The notes: generated by a model not told the origin, from the sequence alone. DNA of 55,615 nt from Magnetococcales bacterium (GCA_015231915.1 JADGAR010000023.1:1-55615), one strand, 5' to 3'; positions 25,078 to 34,898 are shown, counted from the first letter of the stretch. A program made the numbers and translations.

Positions 25078-25418
25078 TGCATCCGCTCCTCGAACAGAGG
25101 CGCGGCCTCCGGTCCCACGCGGATCGTCACCTCGTGGCCGTTTTTTTCAGCCGTTTTGGCGACGTGCAGGCGCCACTCCCAGGCCCTGCCGGCCATCTCC
25201 ATGCTCCCGGAGCGGGATTCCGGCGTCGGCGATGCCCCCTCCAGCCGGAACTGCTCCATCAGGTTGCTCGACACTTGCGCTGCGGCCAGCTTTTCTTCCA
25301 GCAGGTACTGGGCGCGCGCCTGCCTTTCCAGCACCGCACCGACGCCCACCAGCAGCAGGCCCAGCAAAGCCATGGCGACCAGGACCTCCAGCAGGGTGAA
25401 GCCGGGAGCGCGGGTCAT
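25071..25418 (-). CDS. gspI: Type II secretion system minor pseudopilin I
   Basis: 115 residues. The ATG at 25418 overlaps the gspH stop (ATGA). Prepilin motif APGFTLLEVLVAMALLGLLL, then QYLLEEKLAAAQVSSNLMEQFRL, which is typical of GspI. It forms the tip complex with GspJ and GspK. Confidence 0.92.
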   Translation of the reverse strand: MTRAPGFTLLEVLVAMALLGLLLVGVGAVLERQARAQYLLEEKLAAAQVSSNLMEQFRLEGASPTPESRSGSMEMAGRAWEWRLHVAKTAEKNGHEVTIRVGPEAAPLFEERMQW

Positions 25419-25924
25419 TCCCATGCGCCCAGTCCCGCCTCCAGCCGGGGTTTGCCCCACTCCGGGCGGTAGGAGACCGTGTAACCCTCCCCTTTGGCGC
25501 GGGTGGCGAAGCGGATCAGGATCGCCCGTTCCGGGCCGAAGGGGGTGAAGCGGATGGCCGTTTCGTCCGCGCCGCCGGTCTCACCGGGGGGCGGTTGCCA
25601 GGAGAGGGAGGCCTGATCGGGATCGATGACCGTCGGTTGCAGGAGCGGGTCGTCCACCGGGACAAAGGTGTCACCCCGCAGCACCTCGCTGGCGTAGAAG
25701 CCCTGGCCGGGAATCAGGCGCAGGCGGTATTCGTCGTTGCCGGAGGCGGCCTGATCCCGCAACCAGATCAGGACATTGCGCATGCGCATGGCAGCCGCGC
25801 GCGCCGGCTCCAGCTGGTCGATGGCCAGACGGGGCATGACCAGGGCCATCAGGATGGAGATCACGAACAGCGTGACCATCACCTCCAGCAGGGTGAAGCC
25901 CGCCGGAGTCCGCGCAGGGGTCAT
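25415..25924 (-). CDS. gspH: Type II secretion system minor pseudopilin H
   Basis: 169 residues. Prepilin motif [20 protein letters not shown], then a GspH-like beta domain with [19 protein letters not shown] and [11 protein letters not shown] (the FxPxG element). It sits between gspG and gspI with four-base overlaps on both sides. Confidence 0.92.
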   Translation of the reverse strand: MTPARTPAGFTLLEVMVTLFVISILMALVMPRLAIDQLEPARAAAMRMRNVLIWLRDQAASGNDEYRLRLIPGQGFYASEVLRGDTFVPVDDPLLQPTVIDPDQASLSWQPPPGETGGADETAIRFTPFGPERAILIRFATRAKGEGYTVSYRPEWGKPRLEAGLGAWE

Positions 25925-26370
25925 GGCTTGCGGTCCAGGTTCCAGGAGGTGATGTCGGCGCCTTTTTCGTCGCCCCCCGGCATGCCGTCGGCCCCGAAGG
26001 AGAGCAGGTCGTACTGCCCGTGCAGACCCGGGGAGAGGTAGACGTAGGGGTTGCCCCAGGGATCCACCGGCGGCTTGGGGAGATACCCCTCGGCGCGCCA
26101 GCGTTTCGGCACGGGTTCGATCTCCGGCTTGACCGTCAACGCCTTCAACCCCTGTTCCGTGGTCGGGTATTGGGTGTTGTCCAGGCGGTAGAGGTCCAGG
26201 GCCTGACCGATGGATTGGATGTCCAGGATGGCCTTGGTCTGGCGGGCCTCGTCCGGGCGGCTCATGATCTTGGGGATGATCAGGGTGGCCAGGATGCCGA
26301 GGATCACCACCACCACCATGACCTCGATCAGGGTGAAGCCTGCGGCGCGGGAGAGGGGGGAACGTTTCAT
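25921..26370 (-). CDS. gspG: Type II secretion system major pseudopilin G
   Basis: 149 residues. Prepilin motif [20 protein letters not shown], and the GspG signature [20 protein letters not shown] with [19 protein letters not shown]. The late acidic loop ([17 protein letters not shown]) is the calcium site known in GspG. It is the first gsp gene here, one base after the yidD-like stop. Confidence 0.96.
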   Translation of the reverse strand: MKRSPLSRAAGFTLIEVMVVVVILGILATLIIPKIMSRPDEARQTKAILDIQSIGQALDLYRLDNTQYPTTEQGLKALTVKPEIEPVPKRWRAEGYLPKPPVDPWGNPYVYLSPGLHGQYDLLSFGADGMPGGDEKGADITSWNLDRKP

Positions 26371-26371
26371 C

Positions 26372-26809
26372 TTATGGGTGCTCCTGGTCGGGTGGATAAA
26401 ACCAGAAATCGTTGCCGTTCAGGGGGTCGGGGACGCGCGGCGTGCCGTCCGGCAGGAGGACCCGTTCCGGACGGTGGATTTCGGTGCGTTCGTGGATCAG
26501 GCGATCCACGGTGAGCCAGAGGCCAGGGATGGCGCCGTGGCGATGCAAGGCCTCTCGGGCGTACTGGGAACAACTCGGATGGGACGGGCAGCGGTCGCCG
26601 TCGATGGGGCTGATAAAGCGGGAATACCAGCCCAGCGGGGCGAGCAGCAGCCGGGTGACGGGAGCGGATGCCGCCGTTTCGTCTGGCGCGGGAACCGGGC
26701 GGTAGGCGAGGGGGTTGTCGTCCTGCGCGTGGGCGAGGCCGGCGCCTGCGATCCACAGACTCAACAGGAGCGCTTGCGGCATTCCGGGTGGCAAGGTGTC
26801 AAATTTCAT
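26372..26809 (-). CDS. YidD-like protein with signal peptide, upstream of gsp genes
   Basis: About 145 residues from 26809; longer starts up to 26866 exist. The core [26 protein letters not shown] is the YidD (membrane protein insertion efficiency factor) signature (PSCS-x-Y-x3-A-x3-HG). Unlike canonical YidD, which is about 85 residues, acts in the cytoplasm and sits beside rnpA/yidC, this protein carries a secretion signal ([16 protein letters not shown]) and extra sequence on both sides. It is coupled to the gsp operon with a one-base gap, so a role at the envelope is likely but unproven. Confidence 0.75.
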   Translation of the reverse strand: MKFDTLPPGMPQALLLSLWIAGAGLAHAQDDNPLAYRPVPAPDETAASAPVTRLLLAPLGWYSRFISPIDGDRCPSHPSCSQYAREALHRHGAIPGLWLTVDRLIHERTEIHRPERVLLPDGTPRVPDPLNGNDFWFYPPDQEHP

Positions 26810-26972
26810 CGGCTCGCGTGCTTTTTGTGGGAGATGACCATGACACTCTAGCATTTTTATTGCCATAAGGCATGGGATGCAACAGTTCCGGTTGACGCCG
26901 CGTATCGGTTATTGCATGATGGCGGCGGTTGGATTGTGATTCGAAAATCATTGCGGAGGCGAGTGATCGACT

Positions 26973-27317
26973 ATGAACATGCGGATGGTTGGCGTGGCCG
27001 GAATGGCGGCCTGGTTGGCGCTGGGCGCGGCCTGGGCCGCGGACGCACCCCCCGGCAAGGGCGCTCCTCCCGACAAGGACGAGCAGTTCAAGGCGCACAA
27101 GGCCAGCATGGTGAAAATGCTGGAAGAACGTCTCGCCTGCATCAAGACGGCCAACTCCCCGGCGGACGTGAAGCAGTGCAACGAGGCCCACAAGGCCCGT
27201 CAACAAGGCGAGCAGCTCAAGCGGATCCAGGAACAGCGCAAGAAACTGGACGAACGGGAAAAGGTCTTGAAGGACAAACAGGGCACCACTCCGGCTCCCG
27301 CCGCGCCCAATCCTTGA
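26973..27317 (+). CDS. Small periplasmic coiled-coil protein of unknown function
   Basis: 114 residues. A signal peptide (VGVAGMAAWLALGAAWAAD) is followed by a charged helical region with two cysteines (RLACIKTANSPADVKQCNEA) that could form a disulfide, then a heptad-like helix (QLKRIQEQRKKLDEREKVL) and a proline/alanine tail. I do not recognise the family. It is divergent from the yidD-gsp operon; the 163-bp gap should hold both promoters. Confidence 0.7.
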   Translation: MNMRMVGVAGMAAWLALGAAWAADAPPGKGAPPDKDEQFKAHKASMVKMLEERLACIKTANSPADVKQCNEAHKARQQGEQLKRIQEQRKKLDEREKVLKDKQGTTPAPAAPNP

Positions 27318-27338
27318 AGAGCAGGGATCGTGCCGTCT

Positions 27339-27383
27339 CCGGCGGGGCCAGGGGATGACCTCTCCCGCGTCCCTCCCCGCCGG
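27339..27383. repeat. Inverted repeat after the periplasmic protein gene
   Basis: CCGGCGGGG (27339-27347) and CCCCGCCGG (27375-27383) form a perfect 9-bp stem with a 27-base loop, 22 bases after the stop at 27317. No U-tract follows, so it is not a standard terminator. I see nothing else in 27318-27510. Confidence 0.4.
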
Positions 27384-27510
27384 AAGGCAGGCCGTTCTTC
27401 GACTTGGTCAGTGATCGTTTCGGGATGAACAGGCACGCGAGATCAATCTGGCCGCATGTCTTGTTTGACGGCTGGCGGGGTGCCTGTGTTCCGGCTGTGT
27501 CACCGGCCAC

Positions 27511-28038
27511 TCATGGACCGGGCGGATCCTGGGGCGAGAGGTCCACGATGGTTTCGTAACTGTAGGCCAGCAGGGCCAGGGTCTCGCCGGTCAGATCCCG
27601 ATAGTGGAGCGCATAAAGCACATTTTTGGAGATCGGAAAATGATGTGCATTGCTCCGGCAATACAAAAATCCCCGAAAAATGTATAACGCGAAATAGGCA
27701 TTCAGCATGTTGGCAAGCGGCAGCGCCCCGATGCTTTTGCCAGGCTTGGCGCAATAGATCGGTCGCATTTTGGCGACCCATTTGGCCATGAACCCGGACC
27801 ATTTGTGTCGGTCTGGTTGACGATCCTCCGTGGGCATGTGCCAGGCTGCCATCCGGTTCATGTCCACAAAGGCATGTTCGATGGCTTCCGTGAATACCGG
27901 CAGACTGATCCGGATCTCTGGCACCAGCGCTGCGGGTAGCTGTGTTTTGATAAAATCTTTGTAGAAATGTTGCCAAATTTTAATGATGTGAATTTTTATT
28001 GCATCCTGCATCGCTGGAGTGAGTTTGCTGCACATCAT
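27511..28038 (-). CDS. Unrecognised protein, second gene of a two-gene unit
   Basis: 175 residues. It starts (ATG ATG) directly after the TAA of the 74-residue gene, so translation is coupled. The sequence is mostly helical, rich in aromatic residues and His/Lys (IKIHIIKIWQHFYKDFIKTQL, HKWSGFMAKWVAKMRPIY, LNAYFALYIFRGFLYC). There is no signal peptide, no clear membrane segment and no catalytic motif I can name. It is less GC-rich than the flanking genes. Lying after an orphan terminase it may be phage-derived, but nothing proves this. Confidence 0.65.
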   Translation of the reverse strand: MMCSKLTPAMQDAIKIHIIKIWQHFYKDFIKTQLPAALVPEIRISLPVFTEAIEHAFVDMNRMAAWHMPTEDRQPDRHKWSGFMAKWVAKMRPIYCAKPGKSIGALPLANMLNAYFALYIFRGFLYCRSNAHHFPISKNVLYALHYRDLTGETLALLAYSYETIVDLSPQDPPGP

Positions 28039-28263
28039 TTACAGCCTGATTTCTTTTAATTTTGTATCTGCTGCAAGCGATTGAAAACTCCGTTCGCACA
28101 TTTCCATGACTTCGATTTCCGAGTTGGAAAGTCCTTGGTCGATCAACTGCCGCATGCCGGGATTGTCGGACAATATTTGCATTTGACGCATGACGATTTG
28201 TGGGTCATCGAGCAGGAGGTCATCGTTTGCATCCGTTGGCGACACGGTATTGGTTTGTGGCAT
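28039..28263 (-). CDS. Unrecognised 74-residue acidic protein
   Basis: The ATG at 28263 follows GGAGAAAAAA. An acidic N-terminus (TDANDDLLLDDPQIV) is followed by helices (MRQMQILSDNPGMRQLIDQGLSNSEIEVMEMC). No family is recognised. It is paired with the 175-residue gene by stop/start abutment. Small acidic first gene plus larger second gene is a layout seen in toxin-antitoxin and phage modules, but the sequences give no further support. Confidence 0.6.
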   Translation of the reverse strand: MPQTNTVSPTDANDDLLLDDPQIVMRQMQILSDNPGMRQLIDQGLSNSEIEVMEMCERSFQSLAADTKLKEIRL

Positions 28264-28303
28264 TTTTTTCTCCAGAGTCGCTTGAGTTCAAGACATGGTA
28301 CCA

Positions 28304-28332
28304 ACAATACCAAAAAAATGAACTTCGTGCAA
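28304..28332 (-). promoter_or_regulatory. Possible promoter of the two-gene unit
   Basis: On the minus strand TTGCAC (28327-28332), a 17-base spacer and TATTGT (28304-28309), about 40 bases before the ATG at 28263. Both hexamers are weak matches. Confidence 0.3.
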
Positions 28333-28337
28333 AGCGT

Positions 28338-28359
28338 AAAAAAAACGTTGGCGCGCCAA
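28338..28359 (-). terminator. Possible weak terminator after the terminase gene
   Basis: A 12-base palindrome TTGGCGCGCCAA (28348-28359) is followed on the minus strand by CG and eight T residues. The stem is short (four pairs with a four-base loop), so termination strength is doubtful. Confidence 0.35.
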
Positions 28360-28390
28360 TAAATTGATTAGGTTGTTGCCCCATCGCGCG

Positions 28391-30055
28391 TCAAAAGCCG
28401 TTCCATTCCAGCCCGCCGCCTGTGCTGCCGAAGCCGATCTCCCCGCCGGAGGCCAGGCCGCTCCTGGCCTGGCCAAGGGCTTGAAACTCCCCGACCCGGC
28501 CAGACCCTTCCGTGGCGATGCGCCACAACATTTCCAGGGCATCCGGGCCGTCGTCGTGGGCGTCCGGTTCCCCCCAGTGGCGCAGTTGGTCCAGCAGGGT
28601 CTTGTGCTCGGGCCGGAAGCGGATCAAGCCGTTGGCCACGTGCGGTTGCAACCCGCCGATGCGCAGCCCCTTGTCCCGGGTCGGCTTGACACCGCGCGCC
28701 GGCACCGGGACCCCCATCCGCGCCGCGCGGTGGATCAACTCGTCCTTGAAGAACTCCTGAAACTGCACCGTCTCCACCACCCACAGCCGGCAGGAGTAGC
28801 GGGCCTGCAAGGCCACCACGTCCTCGATGATCCGATCCGGCTGCCGCCGCTGGATGTCTGCCTCCACCACGTGCAGCACCCCGCTGGCCCGGTCGAATCC
28901 CCCCACCAGGATCGCCGAGGGATCCCCCTGTCGTCCGGACTTGCCCATCGAGGGATCCACTGCCCCGAAGTAGAGCCATTCCGGGTTTTCCGCCTGCCAG
29001 AAGGTCACCTCCGCGAAGGGAGCGTTTTCGTGCATCGGCTGATTCTGCAACTCGGCGTCGAAGGCGTCGGCGCCGTCCCGCAGGCGAATTTTCATCAAGG
29101 TTTCCAGGCTCCTCACCCCAGGCCAGGAGATTTGCGCTCCGGCATGCATCGCGGTACGGTTGTTTTCATGGAAGGCGTCGGCGCTCGCCTCCCCTTCTTC
29201 TTTCAGGATGCGCTGCCACTGGTCCCACAGCGCCATATTGTCCGGCCAACGCAGGATCGCCTGAAACCGGACCGACTCCCACAAGGGGTTGGCCATGATG
29301 CGCGCCAGCACCGAGTCGTGATGCAGGATGGTCCCCACGTAGATCACGTGCAGGGAGTCATCCGGCGGTCCCAGTTTCAGCACCGCCTTTTTCAGCCAGG
29401 TTTCCAGCTTGTCGCGCTGTGCGCGGCTGCGCACGTTTTCATCGTTCTCCAGGTCGTCGCACACCACCAGGTCGGGTCGTGCCGCGCCGTGCCGCAAGCC
29501 GCGCAGCCGGGCGCCGGACCCCGCCGCCTGCAACTTGACCCCGTTGCGGGTCACCGCCACCCCTTCCTTCCACACCGCCCCGGCACCGCACGCATCGGGA
29601 AAGTCCCGTTGCAGGCGGGGATTGGCCTCCAGTTCCACCTTGACCGCCTCCAGCATGGCCGAGGCCTGATGATGGGCGTCCATCAGGATGAGGATGTAGC
29701 GGCTGCGTCCCGTCATCACCCGCCACAAAGAGAAAATCTGCGTGATCAGGGTCGATTTCGCCTCGCCGCGCGGGGCGGCCAGGGCCAGTTTGCACCCCTT
29801 CGTCCCGTCCAGACCCGGCAGCCGCTCGAACAGCCAGGTGTGCATCACGCTGTCGTGTGCGGAGACGTAGTGGGGAAAGTAGTTTTTGGCAAAGAAGCGC
29901 AAAGAGCCTGCGACCCGCTCGCGCCGCTGGCGGGTCGCCGCAGCCCCCGAGCCGAAGCCTGCGACCCGATCCTCGATCTCCCCGCGCAACTGGTCGCCCA
30001 GTCGGGTCAGATCCTCCTGAAACCGCCGTGTGGCGGGGTGTCCGCGTCCCTTCAT
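28391..30055 (-). CDS. Orphan phage terminase large subunit
   Basis: 554 residues. The ATG at 30055 follows GGAGG. ATPase part: a Walker A-like APRGEAKSTLITQIFSLW, and a Walker B VVCDDLENDENV preceded by the terminase-typical LQAAGSGARLRGLRHGAARPDL. Nuclease part: FGAVDPSMGKSGRQGDPSAI with a metal-binding aspartate, WVVETVQFQEFFKDEL, and a late DDGPDALE. This is the TerL fold with the C-terminal RNase H-like domain (terminase_6C-like). The frame is intact at full family length, but no portal, capsid, small terminase or integrase gene adjoins it. It may be a prophage relic, a domesticated gene or part of a transfer agent. Confidence 0.88.
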   Translation of the reverse strand: MKGRGHPATRRFQEDLTRLGDQLRGEIEDRVAGFGSGAAATRQRRERVAGSLRFFAKNYFPHYVSAHDSVMHTWLFERLPGLDGTKGCKLALAAPRGEAKSTLITQIFSLWRVMTGRSRYILILMDAHHQASAMLEAVKVELEANPRLQRDFPDACGAGAVWKEGVAVTRNGVKLQAAGSGARLRGLRHGAARPDLVVCDDLENDENVRSRAQRDKLETWLKKAVLKLGPPDDSLHVIYVGTILHHDSVLARIMANPLWESVRFQAILRWPDNMALWDQWQRILKEEGEASADAFHENNRTAMHAGAQISWPGVRSLETLMKIRLRDGADAFDAELQNQPMHENAPFAEVTFWQAENPEWLYFGAVDPSMGKSGRQGDPSAILVGGFDRASGVLHVVEADIQRRQPDRIIEDVVALQARYSCRLWVVETVQFQEFFKDELIHRAARMGVPVPARGVKPTRDKGLRIGGLQPHVANGLIRFRPEHKTLLDQLRHWGEPDAHDDGPDALEMLWRIATEGSGRVGEFQALGQARSGLASGGEIGFGSTGGGLEWNGF

Positions 30056-30240
30056 TGCCTGGCGACCTCCAACCGGCGATGCAAATGCGTGCTGCTGGCA
30101 CAAGGTAGCGTTTTGCCATGGGCAAGGGCCATGTGCGGCATTTCAGCCGCAGCGCCTGGAAAATTCGAGTGGGATTCGGCGTCCATTTCCGCTATGATTC
30201 GAAAGGATGGCATTTTTTCCTCTTTTCGGCATGACGAGAC

Positions 30241-33186
30241 ATGGATAATTTACGTTCCATCGAGATCCATTCGCGCGTGAAGCCTTGGTTGTTCTTTTTG
30301 CTGGGAATCGCCTTCACCGTTCTGTATTGGCACCACGAGACCAGCCGCAATGGCAATCTGGCCCAGGAGCAGTTGCTGCGGCTCTCCGCCAGCCTCCAGG
30401 AGACGGCCAAACACCGTCTGGACAATCATGCCAATCTTTCCCGCATCATGGCGGCCTGGTATGTGTTCGAGGGCAAGGTCACCGCAGCGACCTGGCAGGC
30501 CTTTGCCGGGGTCGTGGCGCCGACGGGTCACCATCTCGGCCTGCGGGAGCTGTTTTTCGTCGAGAACGGCAAGGGGTCCGAGGATGCCGCCCTGACGGTC
30601 TCGTTGCACCATGCGGTGGATCCAGCGGATGTGCTGTTCCCGCCTGGGGAGGACCTCGCGGCGGAAAAGCGGCGGCGGCAGGCGGCGCAACTGGTGCGGG
30701 ATTCCGGCATGCCGCTCTTCGCGCCTCCCGTGGTGCGCAATGGCGCGGACGGCATCCCGGAAATCAGTCTGTTGCGTCTCACGCCGGTCTATCGTGCCGG
30801 GGTTGCGCTCAACGACGCCACGGAGCGGCGGCAGGCGCTGTTGGGCTGGGTGGCGGCGGTGTATCGCGCCCGCCCGTTCTTCCAGGATCTGTTCGGGACC
30901 GCGCTGGCCCAGGTGCGTATCGAGGTGTTCGATGGACCCGCATTGCGTCCTTCCGCCCGCATTTTCGATTCCCATGCCATGATGGGAGACGAGGAACCGG
31001 ATCCGGAGTGGACTCGAACCGCACGGGGCAGCGGCGATGGCGGGGTGTGGACCTACCGGTTCACCCCGGGGAGCTTTTTCTTTCAGTACCATCCCCGCTA
31101 CGGGCCGGTGATCATTCTGATTGCCGGCGGCCTGATCAGCGCGGCGCTGGGCGTGGCGGCCTGGTCGTTGATCGTCAGCCGGGAACGCGCCTGGGACGAG
31201 GCCCTGGCCATGACCCGCGCCCATCGGGAGAGCGAGGAGCGGTTGCGGCGCACCGTTTTGTACGCGCCGATTCCCATCATGATCCACACGGCGGACGGCG
31301 CGGTCTTTCTGGTCAACCGGCGCTGGACCGAGCTGTCCGGCCTCACCCGCTCCATTCCCACCCTGACGGCCTGGGTGGAACACCTGTTGCCCCCGGAGGA
31401 GCGGGAGGCCGCTCTGGAACTGCTGGGGGCGAATTTCCCACCTGACGCCCCCTTCAAGGAGGGGGAGATCACCATTTTGCCCCCGGACGAGGAGCGTCGG
31501 GTGTGGATCGTGCGTTCGCGGCCCATGGGGGTGATGGACGATCCCCGGCATCTGATCATCACCATGGCCATGGACATCACCGAGCGCAAAAAGGCCGAGG
31601 CCACCCTACTGGAGGCCAAACTGGAGGCCGAGGACGCCAACCGGGCCAAGAGCGAATTCCTGGCCACCATGAGCCACGAGATCCGCACCCCGATGAACGT
31701 GATCGTCGGCATGGCGGAGGTCCTGGAGGAGACCGAGCTGACACCGGAGCAGCGGCAGTACGTGAGCATCTTTCGGCGCGCCGGGGACAGCCTGCTGGAC
31801 CTGATCAACGACATCCTGGATCTTTCCAAGGTGGAGGCGGGCCGCATGGAGCTGGATCACGCCCCCTTCCAGTTGAGCGAAACCTTGCAGCGCATCATGG
31901 ACATCATGAGCATGCGGGCGCGGGAAAAGGGGCTGCTGATCACCCTGGAGACCGCGCCCGATGTCCCCGATCACCTCAAGGGGGATGCGAAACGGTTGCG
32001 CCAGGTGCTCATCAACCTCATCGGCAATGCCATCAAGTTCACCCCCGCCGGGGCGATCGCCATTCGCGTGGCCCCGGATCCGGAGCGGTCGTCAGGCGGT
32101 CTGCGTTTCGAGGTCCGGGACACCGGGATCGGCATCCCCAGGGAGAAACTCACGACCGTGTTCGATGCCTTCACCCAGGCCGATGCCTCCACCACGCGGC
32201 AGTATGGGGGTACGGGTCTTGGCCTGGCCATCTCCCGGCGGCTGGTGGATCTCATGGGGGGGAGCATCTGGGTGGAGAGCGAGCTGGGCAGGGGGAGCAC
32301 GTTTTTCTTCACGGCCCGCTTCGAGGTGACGCGGTTGCCGGGCGAGGAGGGGAGGGAAGCCCCTGCGGGGGTGGATTTGAGCCGCATGCGGGTGCTGGTG
32401 GCCGACGAGCAGGCGGACAGCCGGCTGGTGCTCAGCCGCATGGTGGTCGCCCTTGGGGCCGAGGTGGAGATGGTGTCGGAGTGCGCGCGGATTCCGGCCA
32501 CGTTGCGTGCGTCGCGTCAGGCGGGGAGTCCGTGTCAGCTCATCGTGCTGGCCTGCGACGAGAAGGAGGTCGCGCTGCTGGAGCGGATCCGGCAATTGCG
32601 CCAGGAGTGCGGGCAGCCCGATCTGCCGCTGATCACGGTGACCTCCTATTATCAGGAAGGGGATCTGGCACGGGGCCGGGCCATGGGGATCGGGATGCTG
32701 CTCAAGCCGGTGAAGCGTTCGGAGTTGTGGGAGGCGATTCAGTCCACGCTGGCCCGCAACCTCAGGGTCACGCCCAGGGAGCCGCCCGAAACGGCTGTTG
32801 CCGGAGAGGGGATGTCGATCCTGGTGGTGGACGACTCGGAGGACAACATTCTGTTGGTGCGTGCCTTTTTGAAAAAGAGTCCCCACACCTTGACCTTCGC
32901 CCACAACGGCGAGGAGGCGGTCGCCAAGGTCATGTCCGGGGAGCGGTTCGATCTGGTGTTGATGGACGTGCAGATGCCGGTGATGGACGGTTACACCGCC
33001 ACGCGCCGGATCCGCGCCTGGGAGAAATCCCGCGCGCTCCCCCCCGTTCCGGTGATCGCCCTGACCGCCCACGCCTTTGCCGAGAACGAACGGCAGACCC
33101 TGGAGGCCGGTTGTTCGGAACATCTGACCAAGCCGATCACCAAGCCGCGTCTGTTGGCGGCGTTGGCCAGATACGAGAGGATCTGA
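30241..33186 (+). CDS. Membrane hybrid sensor histidine kinase with two receiver domains
   Basis: 981 residues. N-terminal membrane helix ([16 protein letters not shown]), a CHASE-like periplasmic domain to about residue 280, a second helix ([21 protein letters not shown]), a PAS domain (about 340-450), HisKA with His479 in SHEIRTPMN, and HATPase ([24 protein letters not shown]). The first receiver-like domain (about 715-835) keeps DE and KP but has alanine where the phospho-accepting Asp should be (LIVLAC). The second is complete, with Asp909 in [13 protein letters not shown]. No output regulator is adjacent. TATGAT at 30193-30198 is a possible -10. Confidence 0.93.
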   Translation: MDNLRSIEIHSRVKPWLFFLLGIAFTVLYWHHETSRNGNLAQEQLLRLSASLQETAKHRLDNHANLSRIMAAWYVFEGKVTAATWQAFAGVVAPTGHHLGLRELFFVENGKGSEDAALTVSLHHAVDPADVLFPPGEDLAAEKRRRQAAQLVRDSGMPLFAPPVVRNGADGIPEISLLRLTPVYRAGVALNDATERRQALLGWVAAVYRARPFFQDLFGTALAQVRIEVFDGPALRPSARIFDSHAMMGDEEPDPEWTRTARGSGDGGVWTYRFTPGSFFFQYHPRYGPVIILIAGGLISAALGVAAWSLIVSRERAWDEALAMTRAHRESEERLRRTVLYAPIPIMIHTADGAVFLVNRRWTELSGLTRSIPTLTAWVEHLLPPEEREAALELLGANFPPDAPFKEGEITILPPDEERRVWIVRSRPMGVMDDPRHLIITMAMDITERKKAEATLLEAKLEAEDANRAKSEFLATMSHEIRTPMNVIVGMAEVLEETELTPEQRQYVSIFRRAGDSLLDLINDILDLSKVEAGRMELDHAPFQLSETLQRIMDIMSMRAREKGLLITLETAPDVPDHLKGDAKRLRQVLINLIGNAIKFTPAGAIAIRVAPDPERSSGGLRFEVRDTGIGIPREKLTTVFDAFTQADASTTRQYGGTGLGLAISRRLVDLMGGSIWVESELGRGSTFFFTARFEVTRLPGEEGREAPAGVDLSRMRVLVADEQADSRLVLSRMVVALGAEVEMVSECARIPATLRASRQAGSPCQLIVLACDEKEVALLERIRQLRQECGQPDLPLITVTSYYQEGDLARGRAMGIGMLLKPVKRSELWEAIQSTLARNLRVTPREPPETAVAGEGMSILVVDDSEDNILLVRAFLKKSPHTLTFAHNGEEAVAKVMSGERFDLVLMDVQMPVMDGYTATRRIRAWEKSRALPPVPVIALTAHAFAENERQTLEAGCSEHLTKPITKPRLLAALARYERI

Positions 33187-33239
33187 TAACGGTTCGGCAC
33201 CCCAGATGGAAGCGTTGGTTGCGGTCAGGACGGCGGAAC

Positions 33240-34898
33240 CTATCGCTCCCGCACCAGTCGCAGCCCCAGCATGAAATTCTTCGTGTGCGGATCGCCGATG
33301 CCGCGGCTGGAGGCCAGGAGATGGCTGCGGTCGTCGGCCCAGCTGCCGCCGCGCGTGACCTTTTGCGTCTCCTTGTCCGAGCAGCGGGAGTGGACGTTCC
33401 AGCCGTCGTCGAACTTGCCGTGCTCGGAGCAGGTCCACTCCGCCACATTGCCGGTCATGTCGTGAATCCCCAGCCGGTTGGCGCTTTTCTGGCCCACGGG
33501 GCGGGGGCCGTTGCGGGCGTTGCCCTGATGCCACCCCAGGGCGTCGGGATCGCTGCCGCCGCAAAAGCCTTCGTCGCCCCCGCCGGAACGGCAGGCAAAC
33601 GTCCATTCCGCCTCGGTGGGCAGACGGAAACGGCCACGACCGCTGGCATTCAGCCGCGTCAGAAACGCCTGGACCTCCTGCCATGAAACCTGCTCCACCG
33701 GGCAGCTCTCCCCGCAGGAGGCAAAGCGGGACGGATTGCTCCCCATCACCTCCTGCCATTGCCCTTGTGTCACCTCGTACTTGCCGATCTCGAAGCTCTC
33801 CACGGTCACGCCGGGGGAGGTGCCGGCTTTCCGGCAGTTTACCGGATCGCACGCCAAAGTGATGGTCCCGCCGGGCACCCGCACGAAATCGTTCCAGGTG
33901 ACCGCAACCGTCCCCACCGGGGCCGGGGCTGCGGCTGGGGCGGGAGCCGGTCTGGCGGACAGTTCCCGGATGCGGGCGTGGGCCTCCTGGACATGGCTGC
34001 CCTTGGGGTATTTCTGCAGATAGGCCTGCATCTGGGCCGGGTCCCCGCTGGCTTGCGCCGATTGCCAGAAAAGCGTTTCCCGGTTCACCGTCGGGGCGGG
34101 CGGTTCCAGGGTCACGGTCATCTTGCCGTCTGCCGGCAGCGAGAACTGGAAGGTCCCGGAGGACTGGTCGTAGATGGTCGGGGTTTGCAGCGACCCCGAC
34201 GCCCTGGTCTTGACGAGAATGCGTTGTTTGACGTTTTCCACCACCCCCTTGGCGCTGGCGCCCGGCTCCTGGAGCGCCTGGACGAATTCGTGGGTGAACA
34301 GACCGTTGCCGCTGCCGGTCGGTTCACGGGAGCTTTGGTTCACCCCGGCAGAGTAGACCATCATGATCCCGTCGGCGCTGTTGATGGGCGGGGCCAGCCC
34401 CTGTTCCCCGCCCAGTGCGCGGCCATTGCGCCGGAACGGATTTTCCCGGCAGGCGTCGAGAATCACCAGGGAGAATTTGGCCTGGACTTCGCTGAGCTGG
34501 TCCACCAGCCGCGTCATCTCGATGCTGTTGTGGATGATGTGGTTCTCTTTTTCCGCCTGCAGTTCCACGGGGATCAGGTAGTTGTTGTTGCGCACCTGCA
34601 CCCCGTGGCCGATGTAATAAAACAGCGCGATGCTGTCCGACGAGAGCTTGCCGATGAACTCATCGATGGCGTCGTTCATCTCGGCGCGGCTGGCGTTTTT
34701 CCGGAAGATCACGCTGAAACCCTTCTCCAGGAGGGCCTGTTGCACGGCCTGGGCGTCGTTGGCGGCATTGGGAAGACGGGTGGCATGCCGGTAATCCCCG
34801 TTGCCGATGACCAGGGCCACCTGTTTCGGGTTGGCCATGGCCTCCGGCCAGGGGGTCAGGATGAGGCACAAGACAAGCAGTTGCATAAGGGTTCGCAT
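33240..34898 (-). CDS. Caspase-like (C14) protein with C-terminal FGE-sulfatase domain
   Basis: 552 residues. The ATG at 34898 follows GGGATGCGCC. A signal peptide (LMQLLVLCLILTPWPEAMA) precedes a peptidase C14 domain with catalytic His98 (YYIGHGVQ) and Cys150 (ILDACRENPF). A linker with LFWQSAQASGDPAQMQAYLQKYP and an Ala/Pro stretch leads to a formylglycine-generating-enzyme-like domain (about 380-550: FEIGKYEVTQGQW, RLPTEAEWTFACRS, GNVAEWTC, RGGSW). In bacteria such domains often serve as binding or scaffold modules rather than as the oxidase. Predicted to be exported. Divergent from a second caspase gene. Confidence 0.9.
   Translation of the reverse strand: MRTLMQLLVLCLILTPWPEAMANPKQVALVIGNGDYRHATRLPNAANDAQAVQQALLEKGFSVIFRKNASRAEMNDAIDEFIGKLSSDSIALFYYIGHGVQVRNNNYLIPVELQAEKENHIIHNSIEMTRLVDQLSEVQAKFSLVILDACRENPFRRNGRALGGEQGLAPPINSADGIMMVYSAGVNQSSREPTGSGNGLFTHEFVQALQEPGASAKGVVENVKQRILVKTRASGSLQTPTIYDQSSGTFQFSLPADGKMTVTLEPPAPTVNRETLFWQSAQASGDPAQMQAYLQKYPKGSHVQEAHARIRELSARPAPAPAAAPAPVGTVAVTWNDFVRVPGGTITLACDPVNCRKAGTSPGVTVESFEIGKYEVTQGQWQEVMGSNPSRFASCGESCPVEQVSWQEVQAFLTRLNASGRGRFRLPTEAEWTFACRSGGGDEGFCGGSDPDALGWHQGNARNGPRPVGQKSANRLGIHDMTGNVAEWTCSEHGKFDDGWNVHSRCSDKETQKVTRGGSWADDRSHLLASSRGIGDPHTKNFMLGLRLVRER

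Noticed and set aside
27339-27383. 9-bp GC-rich inverted repeat as a terminator
   Set aside because: The loop is 27 bases and no T-tract follows, so it is listed only as an inverted repeat.
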